The notes below the pieces were generated by a model. It was not told where the DNA came from. It did no database searches and saw only the letters and a program-made list of their open reading frames with translations. Below are positions 46,807-58,830 of a DNA stretch of 64,000 nucleotides, in pieces. Each line of letters starts with the position of its first letter. Positions within the stretch are counted from its first letter, which is position 1. Both the position numbers and the translations under genes were made by a program. The stretch comes from Haematobia irritans. Taxonomy: Eukaryota > Arthropoda > Insecta > Diptera > Muscidae. The stretch spans positions 196,313,063-196,377,062 of the forward strand of contig NC_134397.1 of the NCBI RefSeq assembly GCF_050003625.1, read 5' to 3'.

Positions 46807-49800
46807 CGCACTAGGACGCATAGTTTAGGAGATATGAGCAAAACAAGTTTTTCATATAAAAATTTCGTTTTTTCAGGAAATTGATGGAATTTTGGATTTT
46901 TTGGGTGTGGTCATGAATTAAGCTCCTTTTCGCTCTAGGACGCATAGTTTAGGAGATATGAGCAAAACAAGTTTTTCATATAAAAATTTCGTTTTTTTCA
47001 GGATTTGGATGGAATTTTCGATTTTTTGGGGGTGGTCATGAATTAAGCTCCTTTTCGCTCTAGGACGCATAGTTTAGGAGATATGAGCAAAACAAGTTTT
47101 TCATATAAAAATTTCGTTTTTTCAGGATTTGGATGGAATTTTCGATTTTTTGGGGGTGGTCATGAATTAAGCTCCTTTTCGCTCTAGGACGCATAGTTTA
47201 GGAGATATGAGCAAAACAAATTTTTCATATAAAAATTTCGTTTTTTTCAGGAAATTGATGGAATTTTCGATTTTTTGGGGGTGGTCGTGAATTAAGCTCC
47301 TTTTCGCTCTAGGACGCATAGTTTAGGAGATATGAGCAAAACAAGTTTTTCATATAAAATTTCCAATTTTTTCAGGAAATTGATGGAATTTTCGATTTTT
47401 GGGGGTGGTCGTGAATTAAGCTCCTTTTCGCTCTAGGACGCATAGTTTAGGAGATATGAGGAAAACAAGTTTTTCATATAAAAATTCTACTTTTTTCAGG
47501 AATTTGATGGAATTTTCGATTTTTGGGGGTGGTCGTGAATTAAGCTCCTTTTCGCTCTAGGACGCATAGTTTAGGAGATATGAGCAAAACAAGTTTTTCA
47601 TATAAAAATTTCGTTTTTTTCAGGATTTGGATGGAATTTTCGATTTTTTGGGGGTGGTCATGAATTAAGCTCCTTTTCGCTCTAGGACGCATAGTTTAGG
47701 AGATATGAGCAAAACAAGTTTTTTATATAAAAATTCCAATTTTTTCAGGATTTGGATGGAATTTTCGATTTTTTGGGGGTAGTCATGAATTAAGCTCCTT
47801 TTCGCTCTAGGACGCATAGTTTAGGAGATATGAGCAAAACAAGTTTTTCATATAAAAATTTCGTTTTTTTCAGGAAATTGATGGAATTTTGGATTTTTTG
47901 GGGTGGTCATGAATTAAGCTCCTTTTCTCTCTAGGACGCATAGTTTAGGAGATATGAGCAAAACAAGTTTTTCATATAAAATTTCCAATTTTTTCAGGAA
48001 ATTTATGGAATTTTCGATTTTTGGGGGTGGTCGTGAATTAAGCTCCTTTTCGCTCTAGGACGCATAGTTTAGGAGATATGAGCAAAACAAGTTTTTCATA
48101 TAAAATTTCCAATTTTTTCAGGAAATTGATGGAATTTTCGATTTTCTGGGGGTGGTCATGAATTAAGCTCTTTTTCGCTCTAGGACGCATAGTTTAGGAG
48201 ATATGAGCAAAACAAGTTTTTCATATAAAAATTAAAATTTTTTCAGGATTTGGATGGAAATTTCGATTTTTTGGGGGTGGTCATGAATTAAGCTCATTTT
48301 CGCTCTAGGACGCATAGTTTAGGAGATATGAGCAAAACAAGTTTTTCATATAAAAATTCCAATTTTTTCAGGAATTTTATGGAATTTTCGATTTGTTGGG
48401 GGTGGTCATGAATTAAGCTCCTTTTCGTTCTAGGACGCATAGTTTAGGAGATATGAGCAAAACAAGTTTTTCATATAAAAATTCAATTTTTTCAGAATTT
48501 GGATGGAATTTTCGATTTTTTGGGGGCAGTCATGAATTAAGCTCCTTTTCGCTCTAGGATGCATAGTTTAGGAGATATGAGCAAAACAAGTTTTTCATAT
48601 AAAATTTTTTATTTGTTCAGGATTTTCGATTTTTTGGGGGTGGTCATGAATTAAGCTCCTTTTCGCTCTAGGACGCATAGTTTAGGAGATATGAGCAAAA
48701 CAAGTTTTTCATATAAAAATTCCAATTTTTTCAGGAATTTTATGGAATTTTCGATTTTTTTTTTGGGGTGGTCATGAATTAAGCTCCTTTTCGCTCTAGG
48801 ACGCATAGTTTAGGAGATATGAGCAAAACAAGTTTTTCATATAAAAATTCAAATTCTTTCAGGAATTTGATGGAATTTTCGATTTTTTGGGGGTGGTCAT
48901 GAATTAAGCTCCTTTTCGCAATAGGACGCATAGTTTAGGAGATATGAGCAAAACAAGTTTTTCATATAAAAATTTCGTTTTTTCAGGAAATTGATGGAAT
49001 TTTGGATTTTTTGGGTGTGGTCATGAATTAAGCTCCTTTTCGCTCTAGGACGCATAGTTTAGGAGATATGAGCAAAACAAGTTTTTCATATAAAAACTTC
49101 GTTTTTTTTCAGGAAATTGATGGAATTTTGAATTTTTTGGAGGTGGTCATGAATTAAGCTCCTTTTCGCTCTAGGACGCATAGTTTAGGAGATATGAGCA
49201 AAACAAGTTTTTCATATAAAAATTTCGTTTTTTTCAGGAAATTGATGGAATTTTGGATTTTTTGGGGTGGTCATGAATTAAGCTCCTTTTAGCTCTAGGA
49301 CGCATAGTTTAGGAGATATGAGCAAAACAAGTGTTTCATATAAAAAATTCGTTTTTGATGGAATTTTCGATGTTTTGGGGGTGGTCATGAATTAAGCTCC
49401 TTTTCGCTCTAGGACGCATAGCTTAGGAGATATGAGCAAACCAAGTTTTTCATATAAAAATTCCAATTTTTTCAGGAATTTGATGGAATTTTCGATTTTT
49501 TGGGGGTGGTCATGAATTAAGCTCCTTTTCGCTCTAGGACGCATAGTTTAGGAGATATGAGCAAAACAAGTTTTTCATATAAAAATTTCGTTTTTTTCAG
49601 GAAATTGATGGAATTTTGGATTTTTTGGGGTGGTCATGAATTAAGCTCCTTTTCTCTCTAGGACGCATAGTTTAGGAGATATGAGCAAAACAAGTTTTTC
49701 ATATAAAAATTCCAATTTTTTCAGGAATTTTATTGAATTTTCGATTTTTTGGGGGTGGTCATGAATTAAGCTCCTTTTCGCTCTAGGACGCATAGTTCGA

Positions 49801-49940
49801 TTTTTTGGGGGTGGTCATGAATTAAGCTCCTTTTCGCTCTAGGACGCATAGTTCGATTTTTTGGGGGTGGTCATGAATTAAGCTCCTTTTCGCTCTAGGA
49901 CGCATAGTTTAGGAGATATGAGCAAAACAAGTTTTTCATA
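46807..49940. repeat. Higher-order repeat block B
   Basis: Matches block C. Paired markers: CGCACTAGG at 46807 and 50016 and GAGGAAAAC at 47461 and 50670 (offset 3209); GCAGTCATG at 48526 and 51861 (3335); CGCAATAGGACG near 48917 and 52251, and CATAGTTCGATT at 49791 and 53125 (3334). The offset step of one monomer is an extra TTTGAGGATTTGG monomer in C near 51570. Confidence 0.85.
49797..49906. repeat. 56-bp short satellite monomers
   Basis: Two successive monomers jump from GACGCATAGTT straight to CGATTTTTTGGGGG, removing about 70 bases. They are 56 bp apart. The same pair is in block C (about 53131-53240) and a single one is near 53997. Confidence 0.9.
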
Positions 49941-50015
49941 TAAAAATTCAAATTCTTTCAGGAATTTGATGGAATTTTCGATTTTTTGGGGGTGGTCATG
50001 AATTAAGCTCCTTTT

Positions 50016-53000
50016 CGCACTAGGAAGCATAGTTTAGGAGATATGAGCAAAACAAGTTTTTCATATAAAAATTTCGTTTTTTCAGGAAATTGATGGAATT
50101 TTGGATTTTTTGGGTGTGGTCATGAATTAAGCTCCTTTTCGCTCTAGGACGCATAGTTTAGGAGATATGAGCAAAACAAGTTTTTCATATAAAAATTTCG
50201 TTTTTTTCAGGATTTGGATGGAATTTTCGATTTTTTGGGGGTGGTCATGAATTAAGCTCCTTTTCGCTCTAGGACGCATAGTTTAGGAGATATGAGCAAA
50301 ACAAGTTTTTCATATAAAAATTTCGTTTTTTCAGGATTTGGATGGAATTTTCGATTTTTTGGGGGTGGTCATGAATTAAGCTCCTTTTCGCTCTAGGACG
50401 CATAGTTTAGGAGATATGAGCAAAACAAATTTTTCATATAAAAATTTCGTTTTTTTCAGGAAATTGATGGAATTTTCGATTTTTTGGGGGTGGTCGTGAA
50501 TTAAGCTCCTTTTCGCTCTAGGACGCATAGTTTAGGAGATATGAGCAAAACAAGTTTTTCATATAAAATTTCCAATTTTTTCAGGAAATTGATGGAATTT
50601 TCGATTTTTGGGGGTGGTCGTGAATTAAGCTCCTTTTCGCTCTAGGACGCATAGTTTAGGAGATATGAGGAAAACAAGTTTTTCATATAAAAATTCTACT
50701 TTTTTCAGGAATTTGATGGAATTTTCGATTTTTGGGGGTGGTCGTGAATTAAGCTCCTTTTCGCTCTAGGACGCATAGTTTAGGAGATATGAGCAAAACA
50801 AGTTTTTCATATAAAAATTTCGTTTTTTTCAGGATTTGGATGGAATTTTCGATTTTTTGGGGGTGGTCATGAATTAAGCTCCTTTTCGCTCTAGGACGCA
50901 TAGTTTAGGAGATATGAGCAAAACAAGTTTTTTATATAAAAATTCCAATTTTTTCAGGATTTGGATGGAATTTTCGATTTTTTGGGGGTAGTCATGAATT
51001 AAGCTCCTTTTCGCTCTAGGACGCATAGTTTAGGAGATATGAGCAAAACAAGTTTTTCATATAAAAATTTCGTTTTTTTCAGGAAATTGATGGAATTTTG
51101 GATTTTTTGGGGTGGTCATGAATTAAGCTCCTTTTCTCTCTAGGACGCATAGTTTAGGAGATATGAGCAAAACAAGTTTTTCATATAAAATTTCCAATTT
51201 TTTCAGGAAATTTATGGAATTTTCGATTTTTGGGGGTGGTCGTGAATTAAGCTCCTTTTCGCTCTAGGACGCATAGTTTAGGAGATATGAGCAAAACAAG
51301 TTTTTCATATAAAATTTCCAATTTTTTCAGGAAATTGATGGAATTTTCAATTTTCTGGGGGTGGTCATGAATTAAGCTCTTTTTCGCTCTAGGACGCATA
51401 GTTTAGGAGATATGAGCAAAACAAGTTTTTCATATAAAAATTAAAATTTTTTCAGGATTTGGATGGAAATTTCGATTTTTTGGGGGTGGTCATGAATTAA
51501 GCTCCTTTTCGCTCTAGGATGCATAGTTTAGGAGATATGAGCAAAACAAGTTTTTCATATAAAAATTTAAATTTTTTTGAGGATTTGGATGGAATTTTCG
51601 ATTTTTTGGGGGTGGTCATGAATTAAGCTCATTTTCGCTCTAGGACGCATAGTTTAGGAGATATGAGCAAAACAAGTTTTTCATATAAAAATTCCAATTT
51701 CTTCAGGAATTTTATGGAATTTTCGATTTGTTGGGGGTGGTCATGAATTAAGCTCCTTTTCGTTCTAGGACGCATAGTTTAGGAGATATGAGCAAAACAA
51801 GTTTTTCATATAAAAATTCAATTTTTTCAGAATTTGGATGGAATTTTCGATTTTTTGGGGGCAGTCATGAATTAAGCTCCTTTTCGCTCTAGGATGCATA
51901 GTTTAGGAGATATGAGCAAAACAAGTTTTTCATATAAAATTTTTTATTTGTTCAGGATTTTCGATTTTTTGGGGGTGGTCATGAATTAAGCTCCTTTTCG
52001 CTCTAGGACGCATAGTTTAGGAGATATGAGCAAAACAAGTTTTTCATATAAAAATTCCAATTTTTTCAGGAATTTTATGGAATTTTCGATTTTTTTTTGG
52101 GGTGGTCATGAATTAAGCTCCTTTTCGCTCTAGGACGCATAGTTTAGGAGATATGAGCAAAACAAGTTTTTCATATAAAAATTCAAATTCTTTCAGGAAT
52201 TTGATGGAATTTTCGATTTTTTGGGGGTGGTCATGAATTAAGCTCCTTTTCGCAATAGGACGCATAGTTTAGGAGATATGAGCAAAACAAGTTTTTCATA
52301 TAAAAATTTCGTTTTTTCAGGAAATTGATGGAATTTTGGATTTTTTGGGTGTGGTCATGAATTAAGCTCCTTTTCGCTCTAGGACGCATAGTTTAGGAGA
52401 TATGAGCAAAACAAGTTTTTCATATAAAAACTTCGTTTTTTTTCAGGAAATTGATGGAATTTTGAATTTTTTGGAGGTGGTCATGAATTAAGCTCCTTTT
52501 CGCTCTAGGACGCATAGTTTAGGAAATATGAGCAAAACAAGTTTTTCATATAAAAATTTCGTTTTTTTCAGGAAATTGATGGAATTTTGGATTTTTTGGG
52601 GTGGTCATGAATTAAGCTCCTTTTAGCTCTAGGACGCATAGTTTAGGAGATATGAGCAAAACAAGTGTTTCATATAAAAAATTCGTTTTTGATGGAATTT
52701 TCGATGTTTTGGGGGTGGTCATGAATTAAGCTCCTTTTCGCTCTAGGACGCATAGCTTAGGAGATATGAGCAAACCAAGTTTTTCATATAAAAATTCCAA
52801 TTTTTTCAGGAATTTGATGGAATTTTCGATTTTTTGGGGGTGGTCATGAATTAAGCTCCTTTTCGCTCTAGGACGCATAGTTTAGGAGATATGAGCAAAA
52901 CAAGTTTTTCATATAAAAATTTCGTTTTTTTCAGGAAATTGATGGAATTTTGGATTTTTTGGGGTGGTCATGAATTAAGCTCCTTTTCTCTCTAGGACGC

Positions 53001-53275
53001 ATAGTTTAGGAGATATGAGCAAAACAAGTTTTTCATATAAAAATTCCAATTTTTTCAGGAATTTTATTGAATTTTCGATTTTTTGGGGGTGGTCATGAAT
53101 TAAGCTCCTTTTCGCTCTAGGACGCATAGTTCGATTTTTTGGGGGTGGTCATGAATTAAGCTCCTTTTCGCTCTAGGACGCATAGTTCGATTTTTTGGGG
53201 GTGGTCATGAATTAAGCTCCTTTTCGCTCTAGAACGCATAGTTTAGGAGATATGAGCAAAACAAGTTTTTCATAT
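50016..53275. repeat. Higher-order repeat block C
   Basis: Near-identical copy of block B, including rare private variants (CGCAATAGG, GGGGGCAGTC, TGTTTCATATAAAAAATTCG, and the 56-bp short monomers). It ends where B reads TTCAAATTCTTTCAGG and C reads TTTAAAATTTTTTGAAG. Confidence 0.85.
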
Positions 53276-54069
53276 AAAAATTTAAAATTTTTTGAAGATT
53301 TGGATGGAATTTTCGATTTTTTGGGGGTGGTCATGAATTAAGCTCCTTTTCGCTCTAGGACGCATAGTTTAGGAGATATGAGCAAAACAAGTTTTTCATA
53401 TAAAAATTTAAATTTTTTTGAGGATTTGAATGGAATTTTAGATTTTTTGGGGGTGGTCATGAATTAAGCTCCTTTTCGCTCTAGGACGCATAGTTTAGGA
53501 GATATGAGCAAAACAAGTTTTTCATTTAAAAATTAAAATTTGTTCAGGATTTGGATGGCATTTTCGATTTTTTGGGGGTGGTCATAAATTAAGCTCCTTT
53601 TCGCTCTAGGACGCATAGTTTAGGAGATATGAGCAAAACAAGTTTTTCATATAAAAATTCCAATTTTTTCAGGAATTTGATGGAATTTTCGATTTTTTGG
53701 GGGTGGTCATGAATTAAGCTCCTTTTCGCTCTAGGACGCATAGTTTAGGAGATATGAGCAAAACAAGTTTTCCATATAAAAATTCAAATTTTTTCAGGAA
53801 TTTGATGGAATTTTCGATTTTTTGGGGGTGGTCATGAATTAAGCTCCTTTTTGCTCTAGGACGCATAGTTTAGGAGATATGAGCAAAACAAGTTTTTCAT
53901 ATAAAAATTCCAATTTTTTTCAGGAATTTGATTGAATTTTCGATTTTTTGGGGGTGGTCATGAATTAAGCTCCTTTTCGCTCTAGGACGCATAGTTCGAT
54001 TTTTTGGGGGTGGTCATGAATTAAGCTCCTTTTCGCTCTAGGACGCATAGTTTAGGAGATATGAGCAAA

Positions 54070-56440
54070 ACAAGTTTTTCATATAAAAATTTAAAATTTT
54101 TTGAAGATTTGGATGGAATTTTCAATTTTGTGGGGGTGGTCATGAATTAAGCTCCTTTTCGCTCTAGGACGCATAGTTTAGGAGATATGAGCAAAACAAG
54201 TTTTTCATATAAAAATTTAAAATTTTTTGAGGATTTGAATGGAATTTTAGATTTTTTGGGGATGGTCATGAATTAAGCTCCTTTTCGCTCTAGGACGCAT
54301 AGTTTAGGAGATATGAGCAAAACAAGTTTTTCATTTAAAAATTAAAATTTTTTCAGGATTTGGATGGCATTTTCGATTTTTTGGGGGTGGTCACAAATTA
54401 AGCTCCTTTTCGCTCTAGAACGCATAGTTTAAGAGATATGTGCAAAACAAGTTTTCCATATAAAAATTCAATTTTTTTTCAGGAATTTGATGGAATTTTC
54501 GATTTTTTGGGGGTGGTCATGAATTAAGCTCCTTTTCGCTCTAGGACGCATAGTTTAGGAGATATGAGCAAAACAAGTTTTTCATTTAAAAATTAAAATT
54601 TTTTCAGGATTTGGACGGCATTTTCGATTTTTTGGGGGTGGTCATAAATTAAGCTCCTTTTCGCTCTAGGACGTATAGTTTAGGAGATATGAGCAAAACA
54701 AGTTTTTCATATAAAAATTTCGTTTTTTTCAGGAAATTGATGGAATTTTCGATTTTTTGGGGGTGGTCATGAATTAAGCTCCTTTTCGCTCTAGGACGCA
54801 TAGTTTAGGAGATATGAGCAAAACAAGTTTTCCATATAAAAATTCAAATTTTTTCAGGAATTTGATGGAATTTTCAATTTTTTGGGGGTGGTCATGAATT
54901 AAGCTCCTTTTCGCTCTAGGACGCATAGTTTAGGAGATATGAGCAAAACAAGTTTTTCATATAAAAATTTAAAATTTTTTGAAGATTTGGATGGAATTTT
55001 CGATTTTTTGGGGGTGGTCATGAATTAAGCTCCTTTTCGCTCTAGGACGCATAGTTTAGGAGATATGAGCAAAACAAGTTTTTCATATAAAAATTTAAAA
55101 TTTTTTGAGGATTTGAATGGAATTTTCGATTTTTTGGGGGTGGTCATGAATTAAGCTCCTTTTCGCTCTAGAACGCATAGTTTAGGAGATATGAGCAAAA
55201 CAAGTTTTTCATTTAAACATTAAAATTTTTTCAGGATTTGGATGGCATTTTCGATTTTTTGGGGGTGGTCATGAATTAAGCTCCTTTTCGCTCTAGGACG
55301 CATAGTTTAGGAGATATGAGCAAAACAAGTTTTTCATATAAAAATTCCAATTTTTTCAGGAATTTGATGGAATTTTCGATTTTTTGGGGGTGGTCATGAA
55401 TTAAGCTCCTTTTCGCTCTAGGACGCATAGTTTAGGAGATATGAGCAAAACAAGTTTTTCATATAAAAATTCAAATTTTTTAAGGAATTTGATGGAATTT
55501 TCGATTTTTAGGGGTTGTCATGAATTAAGCTCCTTTTCGCTCTATGACGCATAGTTTAGGAGATATGAGCAAAACAAGTTTTTCATATAAAAATTTAAAA
55601 TTTTTTGAGGATTTGAATGGAATTTTCGATTTTTTGGGGGTGGTCGTGAATTAAGCTCCTTTTCGCTCTAGGACGCATAGTTTAGGAGATATGAGCGAAA
55701 CAAGTTTTTCATATAAAAATTCCACTTTTTTCAGGAATTTGATGGAATTTTTGATTTTTTGGGGGTGGTCATGAATTAAGCTCCTTTTCGCTCTAGGACG
55801 CATGGTTTAGGAGATATGAGCAAAACAAGTTTTTCATACAAAAATTCAAATCTTTTCAGGAATTTGATGGAATTTTCGATTTTTAGGGGTGGTCATGAAT
55901 TAAGCTCCTTTTCGCTCTAGGAAGCATAGTTTAGGAGATGTGAGCAAAACAAGTTTTTCATATAAAAATTCAAATGGAATTTTTGATGGAATTTTTGATT
56001 TTTTGGGGGTGGTCATGAATTAAGCTCCTTTTCGCTCTAGGACGCATGGTTTAGGAGATATGAGCAAAACAAGTTTTTCATACAAAAATTCAAATCTTTT
56101 CAGGAATTTGATGGAATTTTCGATTTTTTGGGGGGTGATCATGAATTAAGCTCCTTTTCGCTCTAGGACGCATAGTTTAGGAGATATGAGCAAAACAAGT
56201 TTTTCATATAAAAATTCAATTTTTTTCAGGAATTTGATGGAATTTTCGATTTTTTGGGGGTGGTCATGAATTAAGCTCCTTTTCGCTCTAGGACGCATAG
56301 TTTAGGAGATATGAGCAAAACAAGTTTTTCATATAAAAATTCAAATTTTTTCAGGAATTTGATGGAATTTTCGATTTTTTGGGGGTGGTCATGAATTAAG
56401 CTCCTTTTCGCTCTAGGACGCATAGTTTAGGAGATATGAG
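54070..56440. repeat. Second higher-order repeat, first copy (about 2.38 kb)
   Basis: Markers shared with the next copy: GGGGATGGTCATG at about 54261 and 56636, GGTCACAAATTAAGC at 54391 and 56766 (both 2375 apart), TAGGGGTTGTCATG at 55511 and 57887 (2376). 2375 is 19 monomers of 125. Confidence 0.85.
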
Positions 56441-56444
56441 CAAA

Positions 56445-58830
56445 ACAAGTTTTTCATATAAAAATTTAAAAAGTTTTGAGGATTTGAATGGAATTTTCGA
56501 TTTTTTGGGGGTGGTCATGAATTAAGCTCCTTTTCGCTCTAGGACGCATAGTTTAGGAGATATGAGCAAAACAAGTTTTTCATATAAAAATTTAAAATTT
56601 TTTGAGGATTTGAATGGAATTTTAGATTTTTTGGGGATGGTCATGAATTAAGCTCCTTTTCGCTCTAGGACGCATAGTTTAGGAGATATGAGCAAAACAA
56701 GTTTTTCATTTAAAAATTAAAATTTTTTCAGGATTTGGATGGCATTTTCGATTTTTTGGGGGTGGTCACAAATTAAGCTCCTTTTCGCTCTAGAACGCAT
56801 AGTTTAAGAGATATGTGCAAAACAAGTTTTCCATATAAAAATTCAATTTTTTTTCAGGAATTTGATGGAATTTTCGATTTTTTGGGGGTGGTCATGAATT
56901 AAGCTCCTTTTCGCTCTAGGACGCATAGTTTAGGAGATATGAGCAAAACAAGTTTTTCATTTAAAAATTAAAATTTTTTCAGGATTTGGACGGCATTTTC
57001 GATTTTTTGGGGGTGGTCATAAATTAAGCTCCTTTTCGCTCTAGGACGTATAGTTTAGGAGATATGAGCAAAACAAGTTTTTCATATAAAAATTTCGTTT
57101 TTTTCAGGAAATTGATGGAATTTTCGATTTTTTGGGGGTGGTCATGAATTAAGCTCCTTTTCGCTCTAGGACGCATAGTTTAGGAGATATGAGCAAAACA
57201 AGTTTTCCATATAAAAATTCAAATTTTTTCAGGAATTTGATGGAATTTTCAATTTTTTGGGGGTGGTCATGAATTAAGCTCCTTTTCGCTCTAGGACGCA
57301 TAGTTTAGGAGATATGAGCAAAACAAGTTTTTCATATAAAAATTTAAAATTTTTTGAAGATTTGGATGGAATTTTCGATTTTTTGGGGGTGGTCATGAAT
57401 TAAGCTCCTTTTCGCTCTAGGACGCATAGTTTAGGAGATATGAGCAAAACAAGTTTTTCATATAAAAATTTAAAATTTTTTGAGGATTTGAATGGAATTT
57501 TCGATTTTTTGGGGGTGGTCATGAACTAAGCTCCTTTTCGCTCTAGAACGCATAGTTTAGGAGATATGAGCAAAACAAGTTTTTCATTTAAAAATTAAAA
57601 TTTTTTCAGGAATTTGATGGAATTTTCGATTTTTTGGGGGGTGATCATGAATTAAGCTCCTTTTCGCTCTAGGACGCATAGTTTAGGAGATATGAGCAAA
57701 ACAAGTTTTTCATATAAAAATTCCAATTTTTTCAGGAATTTGATGGAATTTTCGATTTTTTGGGGGTGGTCATGAATTAAGCTCCTTTTCGCTCTAGGAC
57801 GCATAGTTTAGGAGATATGAGCAAAACAAGTTTTTCATATAAAAATTCAAATTTTTTAAGGAATTTGATGGAATTTTCGATTTTTAGGGGTTGTCATGAA
57901 TTAAGCTCCTTTTCGCTCTATGACGCATAGTTTAGGAGATATGAGCAAAACAAGTTTTTCATATAAAAATTTAAAATTTTTTGAGGATTTGAATGGAATT
58001 TTCGATTTTTTGGGGGTGGTCGTGAATTAAGCTCCTTTTCGCTCTAGGACGCATAGTTTAGGAGATATGAGCGAAACAAGTTTTTCATATGAAAATTCCA
58101 CTTTTTTCAGGAATTTGATGGAATTTTTGATTTTTTGGGGGTGGTCATGAATTAAGCTCCTTTTCGCTCTAGGACGCATGGTTTAGGAGATATGAGCAAA
58201 ACAAGTTTTTCATACAAAAATTCAAATCTTTTCAGGAATTTGATGGAATTTTCGATTTTTAGGGGTGGTCATGAATTAAGCTCCTTTTCGCTCTAGGACG
58301 CATAGTTTAGGAGATATGAGCAAAACAAGTTTTCCATAAAAAAATTTAAAATTTGTTGAGGATTTGGATGGAATTTTCGATTTTTTTTTTGGGTGGTCAT
58401 GAATTAAGCTCCTTTTCGCTCTAGGACGCATAGTTTAGGAGATGTGAGCAAAACAAGTTTTTCATATAAAAATTCAAATTTTTTCAGGAATTTGATGGAA
58501 TTTTTGATTTTTTGGGGGTGGTCATGAATTAAGCTCCTTTTCGCTCTAGGACGCATGGTTTAGGAGATATGAGCAAAACAAGTTTTTCATACAAAAATTC
58601 AAATCTTTTCAGGAATTTGATGGAATTTTCGATTTTTTGGGGGGTGATCATGAATTAAGCTCCTTTTCGCTCTAGGACGCATAGTTTAGGAGATATGAGC
58701 AAAACAAGTTTTTCATATAAAAATTCAATTTTTTTCAGGAATTTGATGGAATTTTCGATTTTTTGGGGGTGGTCATGAATTAAGCTCCTTTTCGCTCTAG
58801 GACGCATAGTTTAGGAGATATGAGCAAAAC
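56445..58830. repeat. Second higher-order repeat, second copy
   Basis: Repeats the order of rare variants of the preceding 2.38 kb. The GGGGGTGATCATG marker pair is 2509 apart (56131 and 58640), so one more monomer, with a TTTCCATAAAAAAATT variant, was gained in this copy. Confidence 0.8.
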
